Positions 7,854-15,237 of a stretch of DNA of 15,259 nt are shown here, piece by piece. The position numbers were made by a program, and so were the translations under genes. Source of the stretch: a bacterium (GTDB lineage: Bacteria; Planctomycetota; J058; JACQDU01); assembly GCA_016200955.1 (NCBI GenBank), contig JACQDU010000190.1, forward strand, positions 1 through 15,259, read 5' to 3'. The stretch's first letter is position 1, and each line of letters opens with the position of its first letter. The notes beneath the pieces were generated by a model that was not told the origin of the DNA, ran no database searches, and worked only from the letters and a program-made list of their open reading frames with translations.

Positions 7854-8576
7854 TCAGGCGAGACGACCGAGCGCCCAGGAGTAAACGACGTCGGCGTCTC
7901 TCCTGAAGGACGCCTCGATCGAGCTCACGCGCCGCTCCCGCAGGAGCGCGAGCGCTTCTCCCCTCGCAGCGACGCGCGCGCTCCCCTCGGTGCGGGAGAG
8001 ATCGTCGAGCGAGACCTCGAAGTCGATGAGAGACACGCCCCTCCCCGGGCAGAGCGTCTTCCACGCCGCTTCCTTGAGCGACCAGAGGACGACCGCGGCG
8101 TGGTCGCGTGCGGCGCCCGCGAGCGCGAGGACCGGCGCGCGCTCGCGCTCATCGAGGTAGAAGCGGAAGGTGCCCTCGGGCCGCTCGCGGACGAGCTCGA
8201 CGTCGACCCCGGGGAGGCCGCTCGCCGTGGCCCACGCCGCTCCCGTGCCGTGGCCGTGAGAGAGCGAGAGGCCGAGCTCCAAGCTCGAGCACGCTCCTGC
8301 GCGGACGAGGTAGGCTCGCGGCGTGCCGAAGGCGCCCGAGTCCACGCGGATCTCGGACTCGCGGACGACCTCGCCTTTCTCCTCGAGCGCTCGCACGACG
8401 GCGGCCTTGGCGGCGAGCCGGCCGAGAGACCACTCGCGCCGGCGCTTCTCCGTCGGAAAAGCCGCGGCCTGGGCTCTCTCCTCCTGGGAAAACGCCGCCT
8501 CGAGCGCGGCGGCGGCGTCTTCCTCGCGGACGAGCACGATCGGGCAACCTGGAAGCGTCTTCGCGCAGGAGAGCAA
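7854..8576 (-). CDS. 4'-phosphopantetheinyl transferase (Sfp-like)
   Basis: About 240 residues if it starts at TTG 8576; GTG 8537 (227 residues) is the alternative. The TTG is preferred because it keeps the CPIVLVREED beta strand at the N-terminus and lies 26 bases after the stop of the barrel gene, with a purine-rich GAGG just upstream. Family signatures are SLSHGHGTGAAW (104-115), GVDVE at 123-127 (the magnesium-binding acidic pair) and WSLKEAAWK at 165-173. The enzyme moves the phosphopantetheine arm of CoA onto a carrier-protein serine. No acyl carrier protein, NRPS or PKS is in the window, so its target is elsewhere or it serves general fatty acid or secondary metabolism. It converges on the SGNH gene with only 9 bases between stops. 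Confidence 0.8.
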   Translation of the reverse strand: MLSCAKTLPGCPIVLVREEDAAAALEAAFSQEERAQAAAFPTEKRRREWSLGRLAAKAAVVRALEEKGEVVRESEIRVDSGAFGTPRAYLVRAGACSSLELGLSLSHGHGTGAAWATASGLPGVDVELVRERPEGTFRFYLDERERAPVLALAGAARDHAAVVLWSLKEAAWKTLCPGRGVSLIDFEVSLDDLSRTEGSARVAARGEALALLRERRVSSIEASFRRDADVVYSWALGRLA

Positions 8577-8602
8577 TCGCGCCTCGGCTCCTCTCCGTTC
8601 TC

Positions 8603-11299
8603 TCAGAAAGACTGGTTCACGCCCACGTAGAACTGCGCCTTCCCCCGTTTCTCGCCCTCGCCGTGATCGGCGCGCCAGGCGATGTCGAAGCGGAGCACGG
8701 TCGGCCGGATCCCGAGGGCTTCGAGCTCGGCGCGGACTCCTCCGCCGACGCCGAGCTTCCAGCGACTCGGAGCGCGGAAGACCTCGTAGACGTTGTCTCC
8801 CACGTCGCCGGCGTCGACGAAGCCGCAGAGCTCGAGCCGCCGCCACCAGGCGAGCCAGAGGACGTTCACGTCGAGGTCCTCGAGGACGCTCACGCGGACC
8901 TCGCCCTTCGCGACGAAGATCCCGCGGTCCACGAAGTCGCCGGTCCTCACGCCTCGCACGGCGCCCTCGCCGCCGGCATCGAACTGGGCCTGGGACGGCG
9001 GGTTCGTGCCCCAGAGCTGACCCACCAGGGCCTCGAAGGCGAAGGTGAACGGGCGCTCCGGCGTGAACAGGAAGACGGCGTTCGAGCGCACGGCCTGATA
9101 CGTGAAGTCCCCGCCGAAGCGCGGGTCGGCGAGGTCGCCCGCGACGCCGAGGTGGAAGCCGTGCGTCGGGCGCAGGCCGTCGGTGCGCGTCTCGATGCCC
9201 CACGAGAGGCCGTAGGTCGCGAGCCTTCCCGTGGTCTCCGCGATCGGCGCGTTCCGGAGGAGCCCGGTCGCGAGCGACTCGTAACGGAAGGCCGCGGCGA
9301 GCGAGCTCCCGAACGTGACCTCGTCGATCCTCTGGCCGAAGCTGTAGGCGTAGGCGATCCGCACGCCGCGGCCGTCTCCTCCGTAGAAGCCGTCGAGCAG
9401 GATCGAGTGCGCGTAGGCGTAGAGCGGGTGCACCGTGAGCCCGGCGTCCACCGAGCTCCTGTGCCCGCCGTTCAGGTCGATCGAGAACTTGAAGCGGTTC
9501 ACGAGGATCTTCGCGATCGACGGCCAGAAGTTGTCGTCCTTCGTGAGCTCGTCGATCCGGCCCTCGGGGTCGATCTCGACGGAGTAGAAGCCGTCGCGGG
9601 AGAAGTAGAGGACGCTCGCGTCGCCGCGGCCGTCCCAGACTTGTCGCTCGCGCTTGCCGCCCGAGCGGAGCTCGATCGTCACGGGCTCGCCGACTCTCCC
9701 GATCCTCGCGTCCTCCGTCTCGCGCTCGACCGAGATCGCGATCCCCTCGCGTCCGTCCGGAAGAGTCGCCGCGTCGCGCGAGGCGATCTTCAGATTTTCC
9801 CTAGGAGGAGGGCCGAGCCAGAGGTCGAAGAAGCCCGTCAGGTCCTCGCCCGCCAGGCGAGAGGCGCGCTCGCGGAGCCGGGAGCCGTCTCTCGCCGTGC
9901 GCCCGAGCGTCGCGAGAGCGAGCGAGCGGAGCTTCTCCGTGCCCATCTTGTCGCGGAGCTTCTCCGCGAGGACCCGCCCTCGCGGCCGCGAGGAGCCGAG
10001 TCGGTCGAGCTCGTCTCTCACGTTCTCTCGCGGCTCGTAGAGGCGGCCGAAGTAGACGTCGGACGAGGCGAAGCGAGGTGCGCGTAGAGCGTTGTCGATG
10101 AGCGGGATGAAATCGAGGATCCCGAGGCCCGCGCGCACGTCTCCTCCCTTGAGGCCGCCCCGGTCGTTCTCCCATTGCTCGAGCGCGACCCACGCGATGG
10201 CCTCGGCGATCCACGCCGCGTCGGGCCCCTCGACCGATGCGAGCGCCCGCGAGCGCCGCGCGAGGAGCTCGAACGTCGCTCGCTGGATCTCTCTCTCGTG
10301 GAAGCCGTCGAGGATAGGGAAGACCTCGAAGATCCGATCCGAGACGAGGAGAACGGAGCACGCGTGGACGAGTCTGTCCCGGAGCGGAGCCTCGACGATC
10401 ACGATCGGCTCGAGCGGCTCGTCCGGCAGCCAGTCGCGAGAGAAGCGCTGCGCGGCCTGGGAGACGAGGCCCAGGATCCGCGCCGCCTTCTTCTCCTCGC
10501 CCTCCGGGCCGCGGTAGACGATCTCCGGGATCCCCGCGCCCGGCTCGGCGGAGCGCCTCGCGATCACGGAGAGGTCGTCTCCCGCTCCGAGGAAGACCGT
10601 CGGCGCGACGGCCGTCGTGCGAAAGACTCCGCGCGAGTCGACCGTCGCGACTCCCGCGAGCACGACCTCTCCCGACGGCGCCGTCGCGGAGATCTCGTGG
10701 CTCGCCCGCATGGCTCCGAGCGAGGGCTCGAACGCTCCGCTCCTCGAGCGCGCGGGGACGAGGGGCCAGGCTCCTCCTTCGAGGACGACGCGCGAGCCGC
10801 GACGGCCGAACATGCCGAAGCGGTCGGGGACCCGCACGACGAACTCGACGCGCACGCGAGCTTCCTTCCCGGGAGCCACCGGCTCCTCGAGAACGACCTC
10901 GGCGTAAGTCCCGCTCGGCATGCCGGGCACGGCGGGCAGCGAGAGCTCGAGCGCCTTCCCCGAAGCGTCACGGATGCTCCCGAGCCTCATCTCGCCCGGA
11001 TGGAATCGATAGGAGTAGTACCGCTCGAAGTTGGTGTCGTCGATCGCCGGGTCCTGCACGCGGAAGCGATTCGCGTAGAGCAGGAGAGGAAGCCTCCCGA
11101 GCGGCCGCGACGACGAGTTCAAGAGGGCGATCTCGCTCGCTCCCTTGATCTCTCCCGTCTCCCGGTTCACTTCGAGCGAGATCCGGTAGCTCGCCTCGGG
11201 CGGATCCTCCGCGTGGGCACGGTCGGCCGCGGCGAGGAGGCTCGCGACGAGAAGAAGCCCCAGCTCCGCTCGCCCGCGGGCGAGCCCCGTCCCACGCAT
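8603..11299 (-). CDS. M1-peptidase-like domain fused to Omp85-like outer-membrane barrel
   Basis: 898 residues with an apparent signal peptide (hydrophobic 12-25, cleavage after AHA at about 30). Residues about 35-240 follow the N-terminal beta domain of M1 aminopeptidases (LPLLLYANRF, then a long beta-rich section). Residues 260-500 are helical, like the gluzincin catalytic and following domain, but the zinc site is degenerate: only HEREI (334-338) is present and no HExxH, while WIAEAIA at 363-369 keeps a Glu like the WLNEG motif. From about 590 to the end it is a beta barrel: VRGVRTGDF (781-789) resembles the Omp85 VRGY loop, FVDAGDVGD and GVGGGVRAEL resemble the D15 signature, and the last residue is Phe as in BAM substrates. 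It is probably a surface-barrel protein with a catalytically dead periplasmic part. Its role, such as assembly, export or adhesion, is unknown. It starts 42 bases after the RING/TPR gene. Confidence 0.75.
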   Translation of the reverse strand: MRGTGLARGRAELGLLLVASLLAAADRAHAEDPPEASYRISLEVNRETGEIKGASEIALLNSSSRPLGRLPLLLYANRFRVQDPAIDDTNFERYYSYRFHPGEMRLGSIRDASGKALELSLPAVPGMPSGTYAEVVLEEPVAPGKEARVRVEFVVRVPDRFGMFGRRGSRVVLEGGAWPLVPARSRSGAFEPSLGAMRASHEISATAPSGEVVLAGVATVDSRGVFRTTAVAPTVFLGAGDDLSVIARRSAEPGAGIPEIVYRGPEGEEKKAARILGLVSQAAQRFSRDWLPDEPLEPIVIVEAPLRDRLVHACSVLLVSDRIFEVFPILDGFHEREIQRATFELLARRSRALASVEGPDAAWIAEAIAWVALEQWENDRGGLKGGDVRAGLGILDFIPLIDNALRAPRFASSDVYFGRLYEPRENVRDELDRLGSSRPRGRVLAEKLRDKMGTEKLRSLALATLGRTARDGSRLRERASRLAGEDLTGFFDLWLGPPPRENLKIASRDAATLPDGREGIAISVERETEDARIGRVGEPVTIELRSGGKRERQVWDGRGDASVLYFSRDGFYSVEIDPEGRIDELTKDDNFWPSIAKILVNRFKFSIDLNGGHRSSVDAGLTVHPLYAYAHSILLDGFYGGDGRGVRIAYAYSFGQRIDEVTFGSSLAAAFRYESLATGLLRNAPIAETTGRLATYGLSWGIETRTDGLRPTHGFHLGVAGDLADPRFGGDFTYQAVRSNAVFLFTPERPFTFAFEALVGQLWGTNPPSQAQFDAGGEGAVRGVRTGDFVDRGIFVAKGEVRVSVLEDLDVNVLWLAWWRRLELCGFVDAGDVGDNVYEVFRAPSRWKLGVGGGVRAELEALGIRPTVLRFDIAWRADHGEGEKRGKAQFYVGVNQSF

Positions 11300-11341
11300 G
11301 GACCGGGGAGTCTAGACGAAAGCCCGCTCGCGAGCCCGGCG

Positions 11342-12550
11342 CTACTTCTCGAGGGAGCGGGTCGGTTCCTCGCTCACGTGCCGGAGGCAGTTCCCGAGGA
11401 GCCACGCGTCGTAGCCGTCCGCATCCATGTGAACGAGCGCACTGCTTCCCTGGACCCGGAGCACCGTCGCGGGCCTCCAGTCTCGGTGGTGGCGGGCTTC
11501 GATCTTCTTTCCGACCCACTCGAAGTAGTCGAGCTTGACCCGGCTGGCCTCGAGGGCCTCTCGCAGCTCCTTCTCGTACGCGGCCCGGACCGCCTTCTCC
11601 TTGAGAGCGACCGTCACGGCCTCGTTCTCCGCCTCTTGCTGCGCCTTGCGGACCGCCTCGAGCCTCCGGGCCTTGCGAGCGGCCTCGATCCTCGAACGGA
11701 CGAAGTCGGCCTCGGGGTGAGCGGGGGCGAGCGCGAGGAATCGCTCGGAGTCGGCGATCATGAGGTCGGGCTCGCGGTTCTTGTCGTGAGCGATCGCGCG
11801 GTCGAACCAGTAAGCGGGCTGGGAGGGCTCGAGCGCGATCGCCTGCTCGAGGTCGGTGATCGCGTCCACGACGCGCTCCCGCGTTCCGAGCTCCAGGGAG
11901 AGGTGCATGGCCGCGAGCGCGCGGCGCGCGTGGGCCCTCGCGGCGTCGTGGGAGCTCGCGGCGCCGGCGATCGCGTTCGACTCCGTCTCGATCGCGAGCC
12001 GGAAGTTGCCTCCCGGGACGAGCGCGGCGTCGTGACCGTAGTAGTAGTCGAGCGGCAAGCGCGAGGAGTCCATGGTCTCGCGCGGCTCCGGGATCACGAC
12101 CTCGACCGGCAGCGTTGCGGGCCACGGCGCGATGGGCCGAGCGACGACCGGAAGAGGCGCAGGCGGGATCTCGCGAGGACGCTCGGCGGGCGGAGGCGGG
12201 AGGCTCGAGACGACGGGGTCAGGCAAGCGCTCGCGGTGGCCGAAGAACGAGCCGAGGGCGAAGGACAGGCTGGAGGCCCCGACGAGCGCGAGCGCCAGAC
12301 CGCTCGCCGTTCTTCTCGAGATGCGGCGCCAGAAGACGGCGCGCCGGACGACGACCTCGGGACGGCAGCCGTAGACCGCGCAGCCGCCGTAGAGCTTCGA
12401 GCACTCCCTCCAGCAGTCTCGATGGTAGCGAGCGCCGCAGCCGAGCTGGTCGCACGAAGCCGCGAGCGAGCGGTCGACGGTGTCGTGGCAATACGAGCAG
12501 ACGAGCCGCTCGCGGAGCCTGCGCCGGACGATCGTCGGCTTGTCTCTCAT
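11342..12550 (-). CDS. RING-like zinc finger / TM / TPR / tudor-like protein
   Basis: 402 residues from ATG 12550. A GTG 15 bases upstream is possible, but the ATG overlaps the stop of the 50-residue paralogue as ATGA and is preferred. Zinc ligands are C18-C21, C33-C38, H43-C46 and C57-C62 (plus C50), in a RING-like order; CGARYHRDCW matches the Prok-RING_1 style known from planctomycetes and other bacteria. A membrane helix follows at about 82-104, then a Pro-rich linker (110-160), TPR-like helices (about 200-290) and a charged coiled coil (283-340). Residues 343-392 (FEWVGKKIEARHHRDW, then ATVLRV and GYDAWL) have the pattern of a tudor/Agenet-type beta barrel. The family is not named here. 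It may be a membrane scaffold or adaptor. Whether the finger has ubiquitin-like ligase activity cannot be told; zinc-structural use is more likely. Confidence 0.7.
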   Translation of the reverse strand: MRDKPTIVRRRLRERLVCSYCHDTVDRSLAASCDQLGCGARYHRDCWRECSKLYGGCAVYGCRPEVVVRRAVFWRRISRRTASGLALALVGASSLSFALGSFFGHRERLPDPVVSSLPPPPAERPREIPPAPLPVVARPIAPWPATLPVEVVIPEPRETMDSSRLPLDYYYGHDAALVPGGNFRLAIETESNAIAGAASSHDAARAHARRALAAMHLSLELGTRERVVDAITDLEQAIALEPSQPAYWFDRAIAHDKNREPDLMIADSERFLALAPAHPEADFVRSRIEAARKARRLEAVRKAQQEAENEAVTVALKEKAVRAAYEKELREALEASRVKLDYFEWVGKKIEARHHRDWRPATVLRVQGSSALVHMDADGYDAWLLGNCLRHVSEEPTRSLEK

Positions 12551-12699
12551 GACGTCCTTAAGCACTCGTCGTGATAACGCGCACCGCAGCGCCCGCGATC
12601 GCAGGTGACCGCGTGCCCGCGCTTGAGCGTGTCGTGACAGTAAGCGCAGATGAGCCGGAGGCGAAGCCTACGCCTGAGGACGATCGGCCTCCCGCTCAT
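12547..12699 (-). CDS. 50-residue RING-like mini-protein, paralogue of the next gene
   Basis: A short gene from ATG 12699, with GAAGGGAAG ending two bases upstream as a ribosome site and an in-frame TGA just before it. Ligands C18, C21, C33, C38, H43 and C46 are at exactly the same residue numbers as in the neighbouring RING/TPR protein. About 26 of the first 46 positions are identical, including CHDT and CGARYH. The ORF stops at residue 50, before the fourth metal-ligand pair (C57/C62 in the neighbour), so the second zinc site is incomplete. Its stop overlaps the neighbour's ATG. It may be a functional half-finger, a partner subunit, or the remnant of a tandem duplication. Confidence 0.6.
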   Translation of the reverse strand: MSGRPIVLRRRLRLRLICAYCHDTLKRGHAVTCDRGRCGARYHDECLRTS

Positions 12700-12862
12700 G
12701 GCTTCCCTTCAGCACGAACGACCGTGCAAGAAGGAGACCGAGGCGCTTCCGGGAGAGCCGGTCGGCCTGCGCTCTCGCGCTCTCATCAAGGCGATGCGAC
12801 CCGAGAAAGGTGAGGAGCTCCGTGCCTTCGAGAGAGCCCACGCGGATCCTGGCCTGTACCAT
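12668..12862 (-). CDS. Doubtful small ORF, 64 residues
   Basis: From ATG 12862 with GAGGG about five bases upstream. The product is basic and helix-like (LEGTELLTFLGSHRLDES... LSRKRLGLLLARSFVLKG) with no recognised family. About 70% of codons end in G or C by my count, below the near-uniform preference in neighbouring genes. Its 3' end overlaps the start of the RING mini-protein by 32 bases in another frame. It could be the first gene of the - strand operon, or a chance ORF in the leader. Confidence 0.25.
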   Translation of the reverse strand: MVQARIRVGSLEGTELLTFLGSHRLDESARAQADRLSRKRLGLLLARSFVLKGSHEREADRPQA

Positions 12863-12894
12863 TCTGCCCTCGTCGAGGCTCTCTCACGCGTCCC

Positions 12895-12932
12895 GGGCTC
12901 CTTTGGGGGAGAAAACGGTCCCCTCGGAGCCC
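12895..12932. promoter_or_regulatory. Strong two-part hairpin
   Basis: GGGCTCC (12895-12901) pairs perfectly with GGAGCCC (12926-12932). Inside it, GGGGA (12906-12910) pairs with TCCCC (12919-12923), leaving an eight-base loop GAAAACGG and a small TTT/C internal bulge. No T-run follows on either strand, so it is not a standard intrinsic terminator. It lies in the probable 5' leader of the - strand operon and upstream of the rpsU promoter candidate, so it may be a leader regulatory fold or a protein-binding site. Confidence 0.4.
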
Positions 12933-13029
12933 AGGCACCATACGGGTTTTCAGGGAGCGCGTCTCCCGGCAAGGCCCTCTTCCCCGGAGACAGGGAGAGT
13001 CGCCCGGAGTCGCGGTTTCTCGTTTTGTC

Positions 13030-13058
13030 TTGCGGCTCACCCGAGCTATCCCTAAAAT
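13030..13058 (+). promoter_or_regulatory. Candidate sigma70-type promoter for rpsU-galT
   Basis: TTGCGG at 13030-13035 and TAAAAT at 13053-13058 are separated by exactly 17 bases, and the -10-like hexamer stands out in otherwise GC-rich DNA. A start around 13065 would give a leader of about 100 bases before the rpsU ATG. The -35 matches the consensus in only part, so this remains a candidate. Confidence 0.4.
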
Positions 13059-13166
13059 CTTCGGACCTTTCGAGGGCCTGCCTCCCTTCGGCACGTGCCC
13101 GGGCGAAGGCGAAACGACACATGGTCCGGCGGCTCGCCGCCGGGCAGGAGAGTTGACTCCGTCCTT

Positions 13167-13556
<390 letters not shown>

Positions 13557-13568
13557 CGCGGGCGTGGT

Positions 13569-14606
13569 GTGCCCGAGCTGAGGCACGATCCCTTCCAGCG
13601 CCGCTGGGTCATCATAGCGACGGAGCGCACTCGCCGGCCGCAGGGCTACGCCCGCGGGCCCGAGGCGCTCCCGCGGGGCGGGTTCTGCCCGTTCTGCCCG
13701 GGCAACGAGAGCTCGACGCCGCCCGAGATCCGCTCGGTGCGCGACGACGGCTCGGCCGCGAACGGCCCGGGCTGGAAGCTCCGCGTGATCCCGAACAAGT
13801 TCCCCGCGCTCCGGGTGGAGGGCGAGCTCGAGCGCGAGGGAGTCGGCCTCTTCGACCGCATGAGCGGCGTCGGAGCCCACGAGGTCATCGTCGACGGCCC
13901 CGAGCACTCGCGGCACCTCGCCGACATGAGCTACGGCGAGATCGAGCGCGTGATCGACGCCGCGAGCGAGCGCCTGCGCGACCTCCAGCGCGACCACCGC
14001 TTGAAGTACGTGCTCATCTTCAAGAACCACGGAGAGGCGGCGGGAGCCTCGCTCGCTCACCCTCACACGCAGATCATCGCGACTCCCGTGACTCCCAGGA
14101 CCGTCGCGGCCGAGCTCGAGGCGGCGCAGGCCCACTTCCGTGCCAAGGAGCGCTGCCTCTACTGCGACGTGCTCTCACAGGAAGTGAAGGACGGCTCGAG
14201 GATCGTGCGCGTCGACTCCTCGTTCGTCGTCCTGACGCCTTACGCGAGCCGCTTCCCGTTCGAGCTCATGGTCCTCCCGCGGAAGCACTCGTGCACCTTC
14301 GGCGAGATGAGCGCGGACGAGCGCTCGGCGCTGGCGCGAGCGCTCCGCGACACGCTCCGGCGCCTCAAGGTCGCGCTCGACGACCCGCCGTTCAACTTCA
14401 TGATCCACACGAGCCCGAACCTCGACTACGAGCCCGCGCGGCCGTTCCACTTCCAGACGCTCCGGTGGGATTACCACTGGCACATGGAGATCATCCCGCG
14501 CCTGACCCGCGTCGCGGGCTTCGAGTGGGGGACGGGCTTCTACATCAATCCGACTCCACCCGAGGACGCGGCCGCGTTCCTGCGGCAGGTCGACATCGAG
14601 GCCTGA
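13569..14606 (+). CDS. galT: Galactose-1-phosphate uridylyltransferase family
   Basis: 345 residues, the usual length for the family, starting at GTG 13569. Two histidine-triad-like halves are present. CPFC at 40-43 matches the first zinc pair, and LRVIPNKFPAL (71-81) is the conserved phosphate-contacting strand. KNHGEAAGASLAHPHTQ (152-168) contains the HPH motif whose H166 would carry the uridylyl group. CLYC at 196-199 and the second-half YHWHMEIIPRL (302-312) complete the fold. The enzyme exchanges UMP between UDP-glucose and galactose-1-phosphate (Leloir pathway), and could feed UDP-galactose to the glycosyltransferases in this window. Related ADP-glucose phosphorylases share the motifs, so the nucleotide specificity is not proven. 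It probably shares a transcript with rpsU. Confidence 0.85.
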   Translation: MPELRHDPFQRRWVIIATERTRRPQGYARGPEALPRGGFCPFCPGNESSTPPEIRSVRDDGSAANGPGWKLRVIPNKFPALRVEGELEREGVGLFDRMSGVGAHEVIVDGPEHSRHLADMSYGEIERVIDAASERLRDLQRDHRLKYVLIFKNHGEAAGASLAHPHTQIIATPVTPRTVAAELEAAQAHFRAKERCLYCDVLSQEVKDGSRIVRVDSSFVVLTPYASRFPFELMVLPRKHSCTFGEMSADERSALARALRDTLRRLKVALDDPPFNFMIHTSPNLDYEPARPFHFQTLRWDYHWHMEIIPRLTRVAGFEWGTGFYINPTPPEDAAAFLRQVDIEA

Positions 14607-14610
14607 GCCC

Positions 14611-14625
14611 CGTCTCTCTCAGACG
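14611..14625. terminator. Small hairpin between convergent galT and ttcA
   Basis: CGTCT at 14611-14615 pairs with AGACG at 14621-14625 around a five-base loop, directly between the galT stop (14606) and the end of the - strand thiolase gene. An alternative pairing, CTCTC/GAGAG, competes with it. There is no U-run, so a bidirectional terminator role is only suggested by position. Confidence 0.25.
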
Positions 14626-15202
14626 AGAGGTAGCTTCTTCCGCTCCACGCGCTCCACGGGCTCGGCCGAGCCCGCCGCGTTCTTGGAGAAGTCGTGGAGG
14701 TTCCGATCGAGCAGGTGGTCCGGCCTCACGTCGCCGAGCGCTCGCAGGATGCTCTGGCGCACGCTCGGGAACCTCTGCTCGAGGCCGTCCAAGAGCTCGC
14801 CCATGGCGCGCCGCTGGAGGTCGGGCTGCTCGTCGCAGAGCGTGCAGGGGACCGTCGGGAACTTCATCGCCTTCGCGTACGCGGCTATGTCCTCTTCCGC
14901 GCAATAAGCGAGCGGCCGGATCACGGTGTTGCGGCCGTCGTCGGAGACGAGCTGAAGAAGGACTCGACGACGTCGGTCGGGAAGCCCGGGTGGCCCTGGT
15001 CGAGGTGATATCCCACGAGCTCGAAGCTTACGGGCGCTCGCTCGCGGAGGCGAAGGAGCAGGTGGAGGAGGACGGACGAGTCCTTCCCGCCCGAGCACGC
15101 GACGAGGATCCGGTCGCCCTCGGCGATCATGGAGAAGTCCATGACCGCGGCTCCGAGCGCCTTCGCGAGCTTCTTCTCGAGCTTCTCGAGCTCGTGGTCC
15201 AC
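14619..15202 (-). pseudogene. ttcA: TtcA-like tRNA 2-thiocytidine synthetase, internally deleted and frameshifted
   Basis: The 5' part, from GTG 15202, encodes the start of a TtcA-like ATP-pyrophosphatase: a helical N-terminus and SGGKDSSVLL (37-46, the PP-loop), then GYHLDQGHPGFPTDVVES up to about residue 81. It is then followed in another frame by LVSDDGRNTVIRPLAYCAEEDIAAYA, the PCTLCDEQPDLQRR segment (second CxxC) and a normal C-terminus. In known TtcA proteins about 80 residues lie between these parts, including the first CxxC and the GHHxDD region. The combined length is about 194 codons against 250-310 usual. Loss of the cluster cysteines and the frame change imply loss of tRNA C32 thiolation by this copy, unless the gap is an assembly error. 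Confidence 0.7.
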
Positions 15203-15237
15203 GCGATCCTCGCGTTGGATCTTACATTAAGACGGAA

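Larger units (their letters stand above)
12863..13166. other. Divergent intergenic region
   Basis: This gap of about 300 bases separates the - strand RING/barrel operon from rpsU on the + strand. I see no convincing gene in either direction. It contains a strong imperfect hairpin at 12895-12932, several GGGAG/CTCCC and GTCTCC/GGAGAC short inverted repeats at about 12952-12990, and a promoter-like site at 13030-13058 pointing to rpsU. Its base composition is slightly richer in A+T than the genes, as expected for a promoter region. Confidence 0.6.

Noticed and set aside
8577..9203. 5' extension of the phosphopantetheinyl transferase frame
   Set aside because: It overlaps the barrel gene's C-terminal strands and translates as low-complexity Arg-rich sequence; the transferase fold begins near 8576.
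10175..12574. Long + strand ORF of 799 codons opposite the barrel and RING/TPR genes
   Set aside because: Antisense shadow with biased Arg/Asp/Glu composition, no recognised domain, and good - strand genes over all of it.
12709..13122. 137-codon - strand ORF in the divergent intergenic region
   Set aside because: Composition is Arg/Ser/Pro-rich with no motif, and the stretch holds hairpins and a promoter-like site, so it is likely chance.
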